DNA from: Acidobacterium sp. S8
GTDB taxonomy: Bacteria > Acidobacteriota > Terriglobia > Terriglobales > Acidobacteriaceae
Direction of reading: 5' to 3'
Assembly (NCBI RefSeq): GCF_009765985.1
Contig: NZ_LMUM01000030.1
Location: forward strand, 1 to 42,058
Length of the DNA: 42,058 bases
Part shown: piece by piece, positions 33,372-42,017 of the stretch
Numbering within the stretch: the stretch's first letter is position 1
Layout of the letters: every line of letters begins with the position of its first letter
Made by a program: the position numbers and the translations under genes
The notes under the pieces: generated by a model
Database searches by the model: none
Told to the model about the DNA's origin: nothing
The model's input: only the letters and a program-made list of their open reading frames with translations

Positions 33372-34445
33372 TTAGTCTCCAGAATCCTCGTCTGGCAATG
33401 CCAGGGTCCAGATTTGCTTCAGCGGTAGTTCAGCTTTGATTTCGGCATCTAGCTTGTCATAGTTTGCGAATAGCGCCTCGAAAAGCTCCGTGGCTGACCA
33501 TAGCCGCAGCCTGAAGAATGTAGTCGCAAGGTCCTTCTGAACATTGGTCTTGAAGCCGCTCAGAGACACGAAAAGCCCCTCTTGCGCGCCGAACTTAGTC
33601 ATAGCGCCGAGGAGTTTGTCGACTGTCGGGCGGTCTATGGCCGAAGCCTCGGACTTTACTTCGACACAGAGCCTGGGCGAGCTAAAACCTAATGGACCCA
33701 ACCCGGCGAGAATGTCTACACCGCCATCAGCTCCTCTCGGGCTGACATAGGTCGTGTATCCCTGAGCTTTGAGGATTGCGTCGACGAGCCTAGTGAGACC
33801 ATGACCAGAAAACTTCGCCTTCACTGTCGCAGCGATCTGGTCCTGGGCAACCTGCCCGATATCGAACTCCGTATCATCCGCATCAGTCGCTTCCTCTGGG
33901 AGCCTACTCTCAACCAAGGCCTTGCCTCTCCCTCCAACAACGTCGGACAGATTCTCTGTTCTCCACTGGTTAGACCTCATGGCTTCGATCCGCGCCACCG
34001 CATTGTTTCGCGTGATTCGGCAGATCGTCATGAATGCCCCGAACGAATACAACAAGTCTTGGCTAAAATTGCTCCTTGGGATAGCGTCGCTGATCCACTT
34101 CACACTACGCCAGTGGAAGAATGGATCAGGCCCCTGTGGCGCGTACTGGTAGTCCCCCGATATCTCGGCCACAAAAATTGAGGCTTGCATCTTCGACGGA
34201 AGGATTAGAAGATCCCCGCGCTCCATTGCATGAGCAAACGGCCACACCTGGCTGACATTGTTCTGAAGTGCTCGGAGCTTACTTCCCGGGTACGTGTTCA
34301 CCATCGTTTCGAGAAGCTGCTTGCGATCGGTCATCTTTCCGATATCGACGGACAGGTGATCCCAGGTAACGTAGACGCGTCCCTCTTGCAGGAACTTTTC
34401 TTCGAACTCACCGTGTCTTCCAGCTCTGACCAGCCAAACATTCAT
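33372..34445 (-). CDS. Mrr-like restriction endonuclease with N-terminal PUA/EVE-like domain
   Basis: The 357-residue protein from ATG 34445 (GGAG upstream) starts MNVWLVRAGRHGEFEEKFL. The first 150 residues resemble PUA/EVE-like readers of modified bases (GRVYVTWDHL, AHAMERGDLLILPSKMQASI, VAEISGDYQY). The C-terminal half is an Mrr-type PD-(D/E)XK nuclease: helix LTRLVDAILKAQGYTTYVSP, GADGGVDILAG (Asp) and LCVEVKSE (ExK). Mrr-type nucleases cut modified DNA. It is the fourth gene of the HsdM-HsdS-HEPN set and could serve as its nuclease, which is inference. Confidence 0.78.
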   Translation of the reverse strand: MNVWLVRAGRHGEFEEKFLQEGRVYVTWDHLSVDIGKMTDRKQLLETMVNTYPGSKLRALQNNVSQVWPFAHAMERGDLLILPSKMQASIFVAEISGDYQYAPQGPDPFFHWRSVKWISDAIPRSNFSQDLLYSFGAFMTICRITRNNAVARIEAMRSNQWRTENLSDVVGGRGKALVESRLPEEATDADDTEFDIGQVAQDQIAATVKAKFSGHGLTRLVDAILKAQGYTTYVSPRGADGGVDILAGLGPLGFSSPRLCVEVKSEASAIDRPTVDKLLGAMTKFGAQEGLFVSLSGFKTNVQKDLATTFFRLRLWSATELFEALFANYDKLDAEIKAELPLKQIWTLALPDEDSGD

Positions 34446-34568
34446 AATAGGTCTCCGGTACAGCAAGTCTAAAGCTTTTCTACGTTAACTCGCCCTGACT
34501 AGACTGCCTTGCCCGCTGCCTCCACGCGATTGATAGTGCCGATCTGGAGGCCACTGGCACAACAGTGC

Positions 34569-35387
34569 TCATCCGACGCAATTGAGAAATCGCATGACGA
34601 TACGGTAAGCCGGTTCGTAGCTTTTAAAAGCGCGCTCGTCTGGCTGCAACTCGCCGTGCAGAAGCGAATTCCGTAGTGCATAGATCACCTCGACCAATCC
34701 AAAGAACAACTCCTCACTCGAACAGCGGAAAGATTGCTCTCCTGCAATGATTGGCCTCTCCGTTCCTGCCAAAAGATTGCTCAACGGACGCGGGCAGCAA
34801 GCTTGGTAGAGACCACGCAAGTGCCCCTGCATTGTTGGGGATAAGGTCGCGTATTGTGAATGCGTGATCAGACCCGACTCTTCGTACTCGGGTTGAGTGA
34901 TCGTTGTCGTAACCTGCCCTGCGCGATTCGCAACAGTCGAAATCCATTGGCCGCTTTGCTTATTGACCATGTAGGTTATGGAGTTGCTGGTCTTGGATTG
35001 GGGCAGCGACAGGCGTCGACGTATCGCCACCGAGCTAAAGGTAATCTGTTCTAGTACGTCAGACTCGTTCATTACCTCGATTCGGAACTGCTCAAGTGAC
35101 TTATGCAATTCGGCAATTAGTAGCTTTAACTCTTGAGCATCTTCGCTGTCCGCAAGCGGCCGTCCGTCTAGCCCGTTCTCAGCTGGCGTAAGAAGAGGCA
35201 GGATTACAGACCTGACAGGGTTTGCGTGAGTCTTGACGTACTCGAGTCCTTCGCGATCCTTGCGTGAGCCAGACTCTTCGCGAAACCAAGCGTTGAAGGC
35301 TGCCCATGCCTTCACGAACGGGCCGATGTAGTCGATCTCGGCTCGTTCCTTCCACATTCTGGCGTTGTTTGGTAAACGGGGAGGCAT
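34569..35387 (-). CDS. HEPN-motif protein linked to HsdMS genes
   Basis: The 272-residue protein is of no family I can name. The N-terminus (DYIGPFVKAWAAFNAWFREE) and C-terminus (ELFFGLVEVIYALRNSLLHG) are helical. The second contains RNSLLH, the R-x4-H signature of HEPN RNases, at about residues 238-243. The middle is mixed. ATG 35387 overlaps the hsdS stop (TGATG), so the two are co-translated. HEPN proteins act as RNase toxins or scaffolds in defence systems. Here it may be an abortive-infection effector tied to the methylation system, by inference. Confidence 0.6.
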   Translation of the reverse strand: MPPRLPNNARMWKERAEIDYIGPFVKAWAAFNAWFREESGSRKDREGLEYVKTHANPVRSVILPLLTPAENGLDGRPLADSEDAQELKLLIAELHKSLEQFRIEVMNESDVLEQITFSSVAIRRRLSLPQSKTSNSITYMVNKQSGQWISTVANRAGQVTTTITQPEYEESGLITHSQYATLSPTMQGHLRGLYQACCPRPLSNLLAGTERPIIAGEQSFRCSSEELFFGLVEVIYALRNSLLHGELQPDERAFKSYEPAYRIVMRFLNCVG

Positions 35388-36790
35388 CAGGTAGCCTCCG
35401 ATGCTTGGTCGAGGCAGGCAATGGCGGCGGGCTCCCCGTCCTCGACTGCTATCTCAACGGCGCGCTTTGCGAGGTTCAACATGCTCGCGGCCCTTGCCTT
35501 CGCTGACCTTGCATTCCGCACTTTTCGAGTGATTCGAGCAGCCACATCGGAGGGGATGGAAGGCAGAGGCAAATTGAAGATGTCAGCGTCGGTGATCGCG
35601 GGATACATACTGGCACTGGCATAGAGGTCGAGAAGCTCGCAGATTACTGGGAGGCGTAGGTATGTCAGCAGCACTTCAGGCGCGATACCACGAGGTTCTA
35701 GTACCTCAAATCCAGAAGAACAGACAAAGCCATCTTGCGTTGGGCCGATCTGTGCCGAGAGACGGCGGATGGGACGGACCGTAGAGGTGATGACGTCACC
35801 TTCGCGCACGTACCACGTGGCCCGGCTTGGCGCTTCGCTGCAAGGAATACGACTGCTAGTGGTCGCTCCTGCCCCATCTATATCTCCAATCTCGATATAA
35901 TCGAAATCCGCGCCCTGTTTAGCTCTGAATCTCTCTCGCCGCGGTCGAGCCACATCCGCCACTGTTCCTCCGTCGGCGGCCAGTAAGTCAAGCAGCACCC
36001 GGATTCGGGGCGCAAAGAACCGCGCATCCAACCGACCCTTCAGCTTCACCTGTTCAGCGCGAGCTGTATAGGCTAGTGGTTCAGGCGGAGTCCAATCAGC
36101 GATTCCGAGGAAGCGCATGAGTTCTGACTCGGCATCACTCATAGTGTCGGAGACACTTTCGTACGCTTTATATGCTCGTTCAGCGACTTCAGATATGCGG
36201 CCTTCTGTCACGTCCGTCAGGCGCGGTATTTTTAACTTTTGAATCATCCAAAGAAAAACATGCTGTTGAACACTTCCGACCGGCAGCCTGTCGATTTGAA
36301 TTCGACCGAACCGGCAAGAGAGGTAGGCTGCCATGTAGAACGGGGAGACGCCAGTCGGGATGATCTTCGCAATGTCTTGATTCGAGTTGATTGGATAGTC
36401 CCAACTATCTAACGCAACAGCCACACTCCCAACGCTCCCTGACATGGAAAGCAATACCATGCCTGGAAGCACCTCAGACTTGTGCAGGAGTCTGTTCGCC
36501 TCCTCCGAGATCCGCAATACGTCAGTGAAGTTGATGTAATCTCCCGAAAAGTTTGTGCCGCGCAGGAATGGGATTCCGTCTTCCTGATATGCGAACTCGT
36601 TCGTGAGGGCGTAAGCTCCGAAGCTACGGACGTCGGTGGAAAGTTGCGATACCGGCTGAGGATCGTGAAGCGCAATCATTGCGTCGGTCGCCAGCGCCAT
36701 ACGCTTGAAGTACTGACTGTCGATCCGTTGATCCCGATTGTCTGTCATCGCGGAACTGAGGCGCAGGACGGAGATTTCGAGCCCCTTCAA
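35387..36790 (-). CDS. hsdS: Type I restriction-modification specificity subunit HsdS
   Basis: HsdS recognises the split DNA target. The 467-residue protein has two target-recognition domains. The first includes YQEDGIPFLRGTNFSGDYIN, MVLLSMSGSVGSVAV and LPVGSVQQHVFLWMIQKLKI. The second includes FDYIEIGDIDGAGATTSS, WYVREGDVITSTVRPIRR and SASMYPAITDADIFNLPLPS. Each ends in a coiled-coil spacer. TTG 36790 is used because the N-terminal LEISVLRLSSA plus RIDSQYF matches the family. The ATG at 36748 is the alternative. It lies eight bases after the hsdM stop. Confidence 0.85.
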   Translation of the reverse strand: MKGLEISVLRLSSAMTDNRDQRIDSQYFKRMALATDAMIALHDPQPVSQLSTDVRSFGAYALTNEFAYQEDGIPFLRGTNFSGDYINFTDVLRISEEANRLLHKSEVLPGMVLLSMSGSVGSVAVALDSWDYPINSNQDIAKIIPTGVSPFYMAAYLSCRFGRIQIDRLPVGSVQQHVFLWMIQKLKIPRLTDVTEGRISEVAERAYKAYESVSDTMSDAESELMRFLGIADWTPPEPLAYTARAEQVKLKGRLDARFFAPRIRVLLDLLAADGGTVADVARPRRERFRAKQGADFDYIEIGDIDGAGATTSSRIPCSEAPSRATWYVREGDVITSTVRPIRRLSAQIGPTQDGFVCSSGFEVLEPRGIAPEVLLTYLRLPVICELLDLYASASMYPAITDADIFNLPLPSIPSDVAARITRKVRNARSAKARAASMLNLAKRAVEIAVEDGEPAAIACLDQASEAT

Positions 36791-36798
36791 CAGTCGCG

Positions 36799-38846
36799 CT
36801 AGGCGACTCTGGTCGAAGGGGCGTTGAGAAAAAAACTTAGATTCTCCTTGTGCGCAAATTCTTCGAACGCTTCAGCTATTCCTTCACGTCCTGGGATTGA
36901 AATACCGTCCGGTCCCATGGCATCCTGCCTGAAAAGGTCCTGCTCTACGATGAAGTGGCCGTGTTCGTCTCGCATAAAGTTTCCGATGGCATCCCGTCGG
37001 TAGACTTTGCGGCCCGAGTTGTCGACACTTTCCACCTGTTGGGTCGCGAAAAAGATTTCGTAGTCGCTAGCCTTTTGGCAAAGTGGCCCCTTAGCCGGAT
37101 CGTCGTTCCATTTCTGAACAAAGAGAACGCTAGTTTTGGTGCCGGTGTGCGGCTTGAAGGTGTTTGGGTGCAGTCCTACAACAGCGAGAATGCGGCAGCG
37201 TTCCATGATGAACTCCCGCATCTGCTGATCGCCCGAATTGTTAAACCGTCCTTGAGGTAGGACGACGGCCATGCGCCCGCCGGGCTTGAGGAAGTCGAGA
37301 TTGCGCTCTATGAAGAGCAAGTCTCGGGCCACGGCGCGATCCAGCTTGCCGTCTCTCTTGTGGCGAGATCGTATGGCGAGAGCATGTCGGATTGCTTGAT
37401 GTCACCGGCGAACGGAGGATTGGCCATCAGTACATCAAAGGCGAAATTGCGATAATCATGCTGCCGCGCATTCGCCCGCAGTTTGCGCAGCCGCCTCCAA
37501 CCGTCACCATAGGTATCTAGCCAGTCGTTCTGCTTCGCCGTTTCGTCCCACTTCGTCCAGTCAAGAGTGTTCAGGTGCAGGACGTTGGTTTCACCGTCAC
37601 CAGCTATCAAATTTAGACAGCGCGAAACGCGAACGCTCTTTTCATCGAAGTCAATGGCGAAAACGTTGTCGCGCACATAGTCGATGCAACGTTCAGGCTT
37701 GGTTTCCATGGTGAAGAGATGGCTGTCCTTCATTCCCATGGCCTGGATAATTTGGCGCCAGACATGGAACATAGTGTGCACGGTGAATCCCGCGGAGCCG
37801 CAGGCTGTGTCAATCACCGTCTCCCCTTCTTTCGGGTTCATCATCTTCACGCACATATCTATGACCCAGCGGGGCGTGAAGTATTGGCCCTTCTCACCCT
37901 TCGACGATTTGGAGACAAGGTATTCAAAAGCGTCGTCGATAACGTCAAGATTGGAGTTGAAGAGCTTCCATTCTTCAAGTGACCCGACACAGACCTGCAG
38001 ATGGTCGGGTGACAGGCGAATCCGTTCATCTTCGAGAAACACACCCGGCCATTTCTTCTTAGCGTCATCGAACAGGTTTTGAATGGCTGTCTTGAGTTGG
38101 GCTGCGGTGTTCTGGTTTCGGAAGCGCAGGGGTGTGTTTCGGCGATGCGAGGTCATCTCGTCGTAGAGCTTCGTGAAGATGAGTTTGAAAACCTCCTCGA
38201 ACACGTCCACACCAGCATTCGCCAGCACTTCGTCTTCCATGTCTTCGATCAAGTCGCGCAGGGAACGGGCAAACTTTCCCTCTCTGACACGTTCAGCTTC
38301 GAGATCGATTAGAGTTTGGATAGTCCAAGGTTGATCGACGACCTGCTCTATCGTTTGATCCGCGCGCGGAAGCTCATGGATCGGCATGAAGTAATTAGGG
38401 TTCTTGCGGTGCCAGACCTCTGAAACGATACCGTCGCTCCATACGGCGAGCGGTGCACCAGTGGCATGGGCATAGGAGCGGAGCTGCTCCTTGCCGTCCT
38501 TATACTTCTTTTGCTTGACCTCGACAATGATGTAGGGCACTGTCGGACGGTCGGCATCAAAGACGACAATGTCTGCTCGCTTCGAGCTGTCGCGTCCAAA
38601 AGTGATGGGGTATTCAATCGCAATACGTGACGGGGCGTATCCCAACTTGTCGATCAAGTAGGTAAGCCAAAGCTGGCGGGTCAGTTCTTCGGGCTTGAAC
38701 TGGACCTCCTTATTGCGAACCAGGCAGGAGATGTAGGGCACCTGAGTACCACGGCTCTCCCGATAGACAACTCGGCCAGTGAGCGCTCGTACGTCGTCTT
38801 CGGAGAAAAGTGAAAAGTCATTGAACTCAGTCGTCGTCTTGGCCAT
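36799..38846 (-). pseudogene. hsdM: HSDR_N-HsdM fusion methyltransferase with one-base frameshift
   Basis: This is an adenine-N6 methyltransferase subunit. The first ~150 residues are an HSDR_N-like domain (AIEYPITFGRDSSKRADIVV, YIIVEVKQKKYKDGKEQL). The methylase follows, with the Rossmann motif TVIDTACGSAGFTVH near residue 344 and catalytic NPPF near 474. After SDMLSPYDLA the frame breaks at about 37362-37363. Continuing in the other frame gives HKRDGKLDRAVARDLLFIER and LKPGGRMAVVLPQGRFNN to stop 36799. One deleted C (GCCCAC to GCCAC) explains it. Total about 685 residues. ATG 38846 has GAGGAAG upstream. As sequenced it is probably inactive. Confidence 0.82.
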
Positions 38847-39440
38847 ATGAATCAATCTTCCTCTGCCTGATCTCGCCGTGGCGGAATAGGCATTGAACTA
38901 CACTTCCCGCCTTGATCCTCGATGTTGCACTGAGTTCAAGACTGTATTGGATCATTTTCTCTCACCAGGCAGCCTATGACCAATCGATCGTAAGCGATGA
39001 GACCTTTGTCATAAGGGTACGTGTGATGGCACTTACTCCGGTCGACAACTCTATCAAGCAACTCGACTGTCGACATCTTGAACGCTGTGATTACCAGATG
39101 GAGCATCTGTAAGCAGATTTTGTTGCGGCCCATCACCAGGTACGAACAGTTTTCGTGGACGCCTTGCTGTCACGGAAGTTAGTCCTCAGTGATCGGCTTG
39201 CCCATCACAAATAACCCCGGTTTGCGTCTGCCCACAGCACTATCCTGAGAGTGTCTCCGCACCCTTTCGAACACTTGCTGGCAATTCGAGCAGAGCTAGA
39301 GCCCTCTGAATAAATGGCTTGCCAGAATGTATGTCGCAGACCTCTGCCGTACCCGAGTAGAGGTCGTCCGATTCGATCTGTGAAGTCGGCTTCTCGTCAG
39401 CAATGATGCTACGGGTTGCTAAGTTACACCGCAGGTACAG
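38847..39440. other. Gap between hsdM and toxin-antitoxin genes
   Basis: In these 594 bases I see no convincing gene, tRNA or repeat. Two overlapping 66-codon open frames on opposite strands (38912-39136) lack ribosome sites and look like chance. The hsdM promoter should lie near 38860-38920. The base composition is slightly more AT-rich than the flanks, so this may be a remnant of lost genes. Confidence 0.35.
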
Positions 39441-39767
39441 TCATGTGGATACGATCTTTCCGCTGAGAGCCAGCGATGCCCGCAGAGCATCATTGATCCG
39501 CGTTTGCCAGCCATCCCCGCTCGCCCGAAGCGCCGCCATGACATCGGCATCCAACCGGATTTTGACCGCCTCTTTCGTGGCCTCCTGCTTGCTTCCGATT
39601 GGGCGGCCGCGACGGCGAGCGACAATCTGTTCTGGTGTGTGAACCCGCGCAAAATTGCCAGCCTTAGCTTGAGCCAAAGACTCGCGCAATCCCGGCAACG
39701 CTTGGCCCGCATCGTCTTCGATTGCGCGGGCTACTTTGTTTACGTCCATCTTCTTCAGTGTCTTCAT
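39441..39767 (-). CDS. RHH antitoxin, BrnA-like
   Basis: The 108-residue protein has a disordered, charged N-terminal half (LRESLAQAKAGNFARVHTPE, then RRRGRPIGSKQEATKEAV). A C-terminal ribbon-helix-helix follows (VKIRLDADVMAALRASGDGW, then QTRINDALRASLAL), as in BrnA-type antitoxins. ATG 39767 lies three bases after the toxin stop and is preceded by GGGGGTGA. The toxin-then-antitoxin order matches HigBA- and BrnTA-type operons. It should neutralise the adjacent toxin and repress the operon. Confidence 0.78.
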   Translation of the reverse strand: MKTLKKMDVNKVARAIEDDAGQALPGLRESLAQAKAGNFARVHTPEQIVARRRGRPIGSKQEATKEAVKIRLDADVMAALRASGDGWQTRINDALRASLALSGKIVST

Positions 39768-39770
39768 GTT

Positions 39771-40064
39771 TCACCCCCGCTTTATGTCCTTGGGTTTTAC
39801 GCTGGCTCGCACAGCCTTCGCATAGACCATCACTAGCAACACAATCTCTTGGTCTGTCAGGTGAAAATAGATCACCCTCACGCCGCCGCGCTTACCCATT
39901 CCAGCACGGCTCCAGCGTACTTTGCGTGCGCCGTCCGCGCCTGGAATGACATCGCCTGCATCCGGGTTGCCAGCGATCCAGTCGATGAAGGCTTCGCGCT
40001 CTGCATCGTTCCATACCGCTCGCGCCTGCTTCTGGAACTCGGCAGTTTCTACGACAGTATGCAC
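39771..40064 (-). CDS. RelE/ParE-superfamily toxin (HigB-like)
   Basis: The 97-residue product from GTG 40064 starts MHTVVETAEFQKQARAVWND. It matches RelE/HigB-like toxins: EAFIDWIAGNPDAGDVIPGA, KVRWSRAGMGKRGGVRVIYF and EIVLLVMVYAKAVRASVKPK. Such toxins cleave mRNA at the ribosome. Longer frames upstream (from 40115 or 40139) add residues unlike the family. A TACAAT at 40071-40076 lies only six bases before the GTG, hinting at a leaderless start. It is paired with the RHH antitoxin at 39441. Confidence 0.8.
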   Translation of the reverse strand: MHTVVETAEFQKQARAVWNDAEREAFIDWIAGNPDAGDVIPGADGARKVRWSRAGMGKRGGVRVIYFHLTDQEIVLLVMVYAKAVRASVKPKDIKRG

Positions 40065-40117
40065 GTTTTTATTGTACCCCCATTTAAATACATACGGAGC
40101 CCTTGGTCGCGACATTC

Positions 40118-40492
40118 TTATACGTGCTCTCGCGCGCACATCGCTTCGGCGAGGCTTTCAAGCGGCTTGAGGTTGCCCTTCTCAATGAACTCGACAGGTG
40201 CTTGGTTCTCAAGATGTTTGTTGGGCGCGTTGAGGAAGATGCGGGCGCTCTTCTTGTTACCGGCGTAAAGCTCCACGATGGCTGCCCAAACGCGATACAA
40301 GCGACGAAGTTCCGGCTGCAGGCTGCTGGCGTCGGGGTGCTTGCGAACACTCGGGGCCTTCTTGCCGATAGCCACGGCAATCGTTGAGACCGGCAGTTGG
40401 ATCTCGCTCGCGATACGCGAGGCATCGAGTCGGCCGGACTTGGGATTGAAGAGGGCCGGGTCGGCGCTCGCAAAGGTAGGGCTAGCCGACAT
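40118..40492 (-). CDS. MbcA/ParS/Xre-type antitoxin-like protein
   Basis: The 124-residue protein has an N-terminal HTH-like part (LDASRIASEIQLPVSTIAVA, then IGKKAPSVRKHPDASSL). A C-terminal toxin-binding (MbcA/ParS-like) region follows: LRRLYRVWAAIVELYAGNKK, SARIFLNAPNKHLENQAPVE. These proteins normally pair with a RES-domain NAD-degrading toxin. None is next to it in this window. It lies 53 bases before the RelE-like toxin on the same strand, so it may be an orphan or a third partner of that pair. Three repeats upstream (40519-40548) are likely its operator. Confidence 0.7.
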   Translation of the reverse strand: MSASPTFASADPALFNPKSGRLDASRIASEIQLPVSTIAVAIGKKAPSVRKHPDASSLQPELRRLYRVWAAIVELYAGNKKSARIFLNAPNKHLENQAPVEFIEKGNLKPLESLAEAMCAREHV

Positions 40493-40518
40493 TCAGATCA
40501 CCTCTACGCACCATGATA

Positions 40519-40548
40519 AGGTCTCGTTCAGGTATCGAAAAGGTATCG
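40519..40548. promoter_or_regulatory. Three direct repeats at 11-bp period, candidate operator
   Basis: AGGTCTCG (40519-40526), AGGTATCG (40530-40537) and AGGTATCG (40541-40548) are spaced exactly 11 bases apart, so they face the same side of the helix. They lie 27-56 bases upstream of the MbcA-like start. This fits cooperative binding by that DNA-binding antitoxin, by inference. Confidence 0.5.
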
Positions 40549-40563
40549 TCAAAGTTACTCTCG

Positions 40564-40603
40564 CCGGGTTGGAAATCCAAAGGTCGTTGGTTTATCAACC
40601 CGG
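40564..40603. repeat. Nested inverted repeat containing a degenerate copy of the tRNA-derived motif
   Basis: Outer arms CCGGGTTG (40564-40571) and CAACCCGG (40596-40603) are perfect. Inside, CCAA and TTGG can also pair. The inner stretch CCAAAGGTCGTTGGTT (40577-40592) matches 15 of 16 bases of CCAAAGGTCGTAGGTT in the tRNA fragment at 40718-40733. It could be an integrase arm site, a decayed att copy or a hairpin. Confidence 0.45.
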
Positions 40604-40710
40604 TTTCAACCCGATGTAAAAACTCCCTCTTCCTATTTTCAACAACTTACGGCTACTTTAGGCTCCCGATCGGGCCTTGTAACTCGTTGAAACTACGTTT
40701 CTACTGCCAC

Positions 40711-40754
40711 TCATAACCCAAAGGTCGTAGGTTCAAATCCTACCCCCGCAACCA
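40711..40754 (+). pseudogene. 3' half of a tRNA gene, probable attachment-site remnant
   Basis: The segment reads from an anticodon-loop-like CTCATAA through a T arm (GTAGG TTCAAAT CCTAC) and acceptor 3' strand ending CCCCCGCAACCA. The CAT anticodon position suggests a Met- or Ile2-type tRNA. No matching 5' acceptor (GCGGGGG) lies about 75 bases upstream, so it is not a complete gene. Islands integrating into a tRNA 3' end leave such a fragment at the far end. In this orientation the element would lie to the left. Confidence 0.6.
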
Positions 40755-40831
40755 AAGAATCAATCACTTACAGACTTCGATTTCCCAAACAAGACCCCAT
40801 TATCCCCCAATCGGAAATGGCTCCTCCTGAA

Positions 40832-40855
40832 CAGTCCTTCTTTATTGAAGGACTG
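40832..40855 (-). terminator. Stem-loop just after integrase reading frame
   Basis: CAGTCCTTC and GAAGGACTG pair perfectly around a six-base loop, six bases downstream of the integrase stop on the minus strand. Only two T follow the stem, so it may be a weak terminator or may also act as an integrase-site structure. Confidence 0.5.
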
Positions 40856-40861
40856 TGGTGT

Positions 40862-42017
40862 TTAAGCCCCCCTTCTCACGTCGAGCGTTTCGCCAAACAC
40901 CAGCCCTACGACTTGGCTATTGGCTTTGCGCTTCGAGTCTGTCATTGCTCTTCCGTAGACATTCATCGTCGTCTGGATCGAGGCGTGACGCATCAACTCT
41001 TGCTGCACTTTCATCGGAGCGCCGGTCTCATCGAGCCATGAGCGATAGGTGTGGCGGAACGTATGCCACCCGATCCCTTCTGGCAGACCGATGATGTCGG
41101 CGACCCTGCGAAGCTGGCGCTTCTTGAGGCTCTCCTGGTGATACGGCTTTCCAGTTTGTGGATTGGCGAAGACCCAATCCACATCCTTGGAATAGGTGCT
41201 GAAGCTCCGCCACCGAAGCAGCAGTTCTTCCAGACGCGGGTCGAGCGGAACATAGTCCTTCGAGTATTCCGTCTTCGCCGCATCGATCCGTCCACCGACA
41301 GAGCTGCGCTGAACCATGAAGGTGTGCGCTTCGAAATCGAAGTCGCCCCACTGCAGGCCCAAGGATTTCGCTGATGCGAAGTCCCGTACACTGCGCCACC
41401 ATCACCATCGTGCGGTACGGCTCCGCGAGATGCTTGAGCATCTCGAAGAACTGAGCCACTTCGAGGATTTGGGGCCGCTTCAGTCGCTTGCTTGCGTTCT
41501 TGACGCGCACCAGAGTTACGGGGTTCTTTCCAATTTCAATGACTCCCCATCGCTCCGCACACTTCAAGGTGCATCAGGCTGCGTATATGAACCTTCGACT
41601 TTGGAGCAAGCGGCAGATCACGCAGCCACAGCTCCATCGCCATCGGTTTCATCTTGTTTACTGGTTGTTCGTTCCAGCGCGGTCGAATGTGTTTCCGAAT
41701 GTTCGACAGATGCGAACTCCGGGTGGAGTATCGCTCTGGCAACTCATGCTCTATGTATTTATCGAGCAGAGCCCCGAACGTCGGAGCTCCATTTCAGCGC
41801 GTGGAGCTTCCTCATTGAGCTGCATAAGAAGCGTTTGCGTTGCCTTACGTGCTTCGGCCTCGGTCCGATACAGAGCTTGTTCCCCAAGGATGATGCTCCG
41901 TCGTATCCGCTTGCCTTCCGGGTTGGTCTCGTAATAACGAAACTCCCACACGTCGGTACTCCGCTCGCTCTTCCGTAGCCGCAGACTGCCATATTGAAAT
42001 CGTGTCCGAACAAACAT
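40862..42017 (-). pseudogene. Tyrosine integrase broken by three frameshifts
   Basis: This site-specific recombinase gene starts at ATG 42017 (AGGAGG upstream; MFVRTRFQYGSLRLRK). The frame breaks near 41780-41795 (one base lost), near 41565 (net +1), and near 41357 (an extra G, GGGCC for GGCC). Stitched together it gives an arm-binding domain, a core-binding domain (PERYSTRSSHLSNIRKHIRP) and the catalytic domain. Catalytic parts are CTGLRISEILG (Arg), AAKTEYSKDYVPL (Lys), HTFRHTYRS (HxxR), LMRHASIQTTMNVYG (His, Tyr). The total would be about 385 residues. Three independent indels mean it is dead as sequenced. The tRNA fragment lies 108 bases beyond its stop. Confidence 0.85.

Noticed and set aside
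38912-39136. Overlapping 66-codon frames on both strands
   Set aside because: They have no ribosome sites and no family resemblance, and they oppose each other. They are most likely chance.
40711-40754. Complete functional tRNA gene
   Set aside because: The T arm and CCA end are good, but there is no pairing 5' acceptor strand or D arm upstream.
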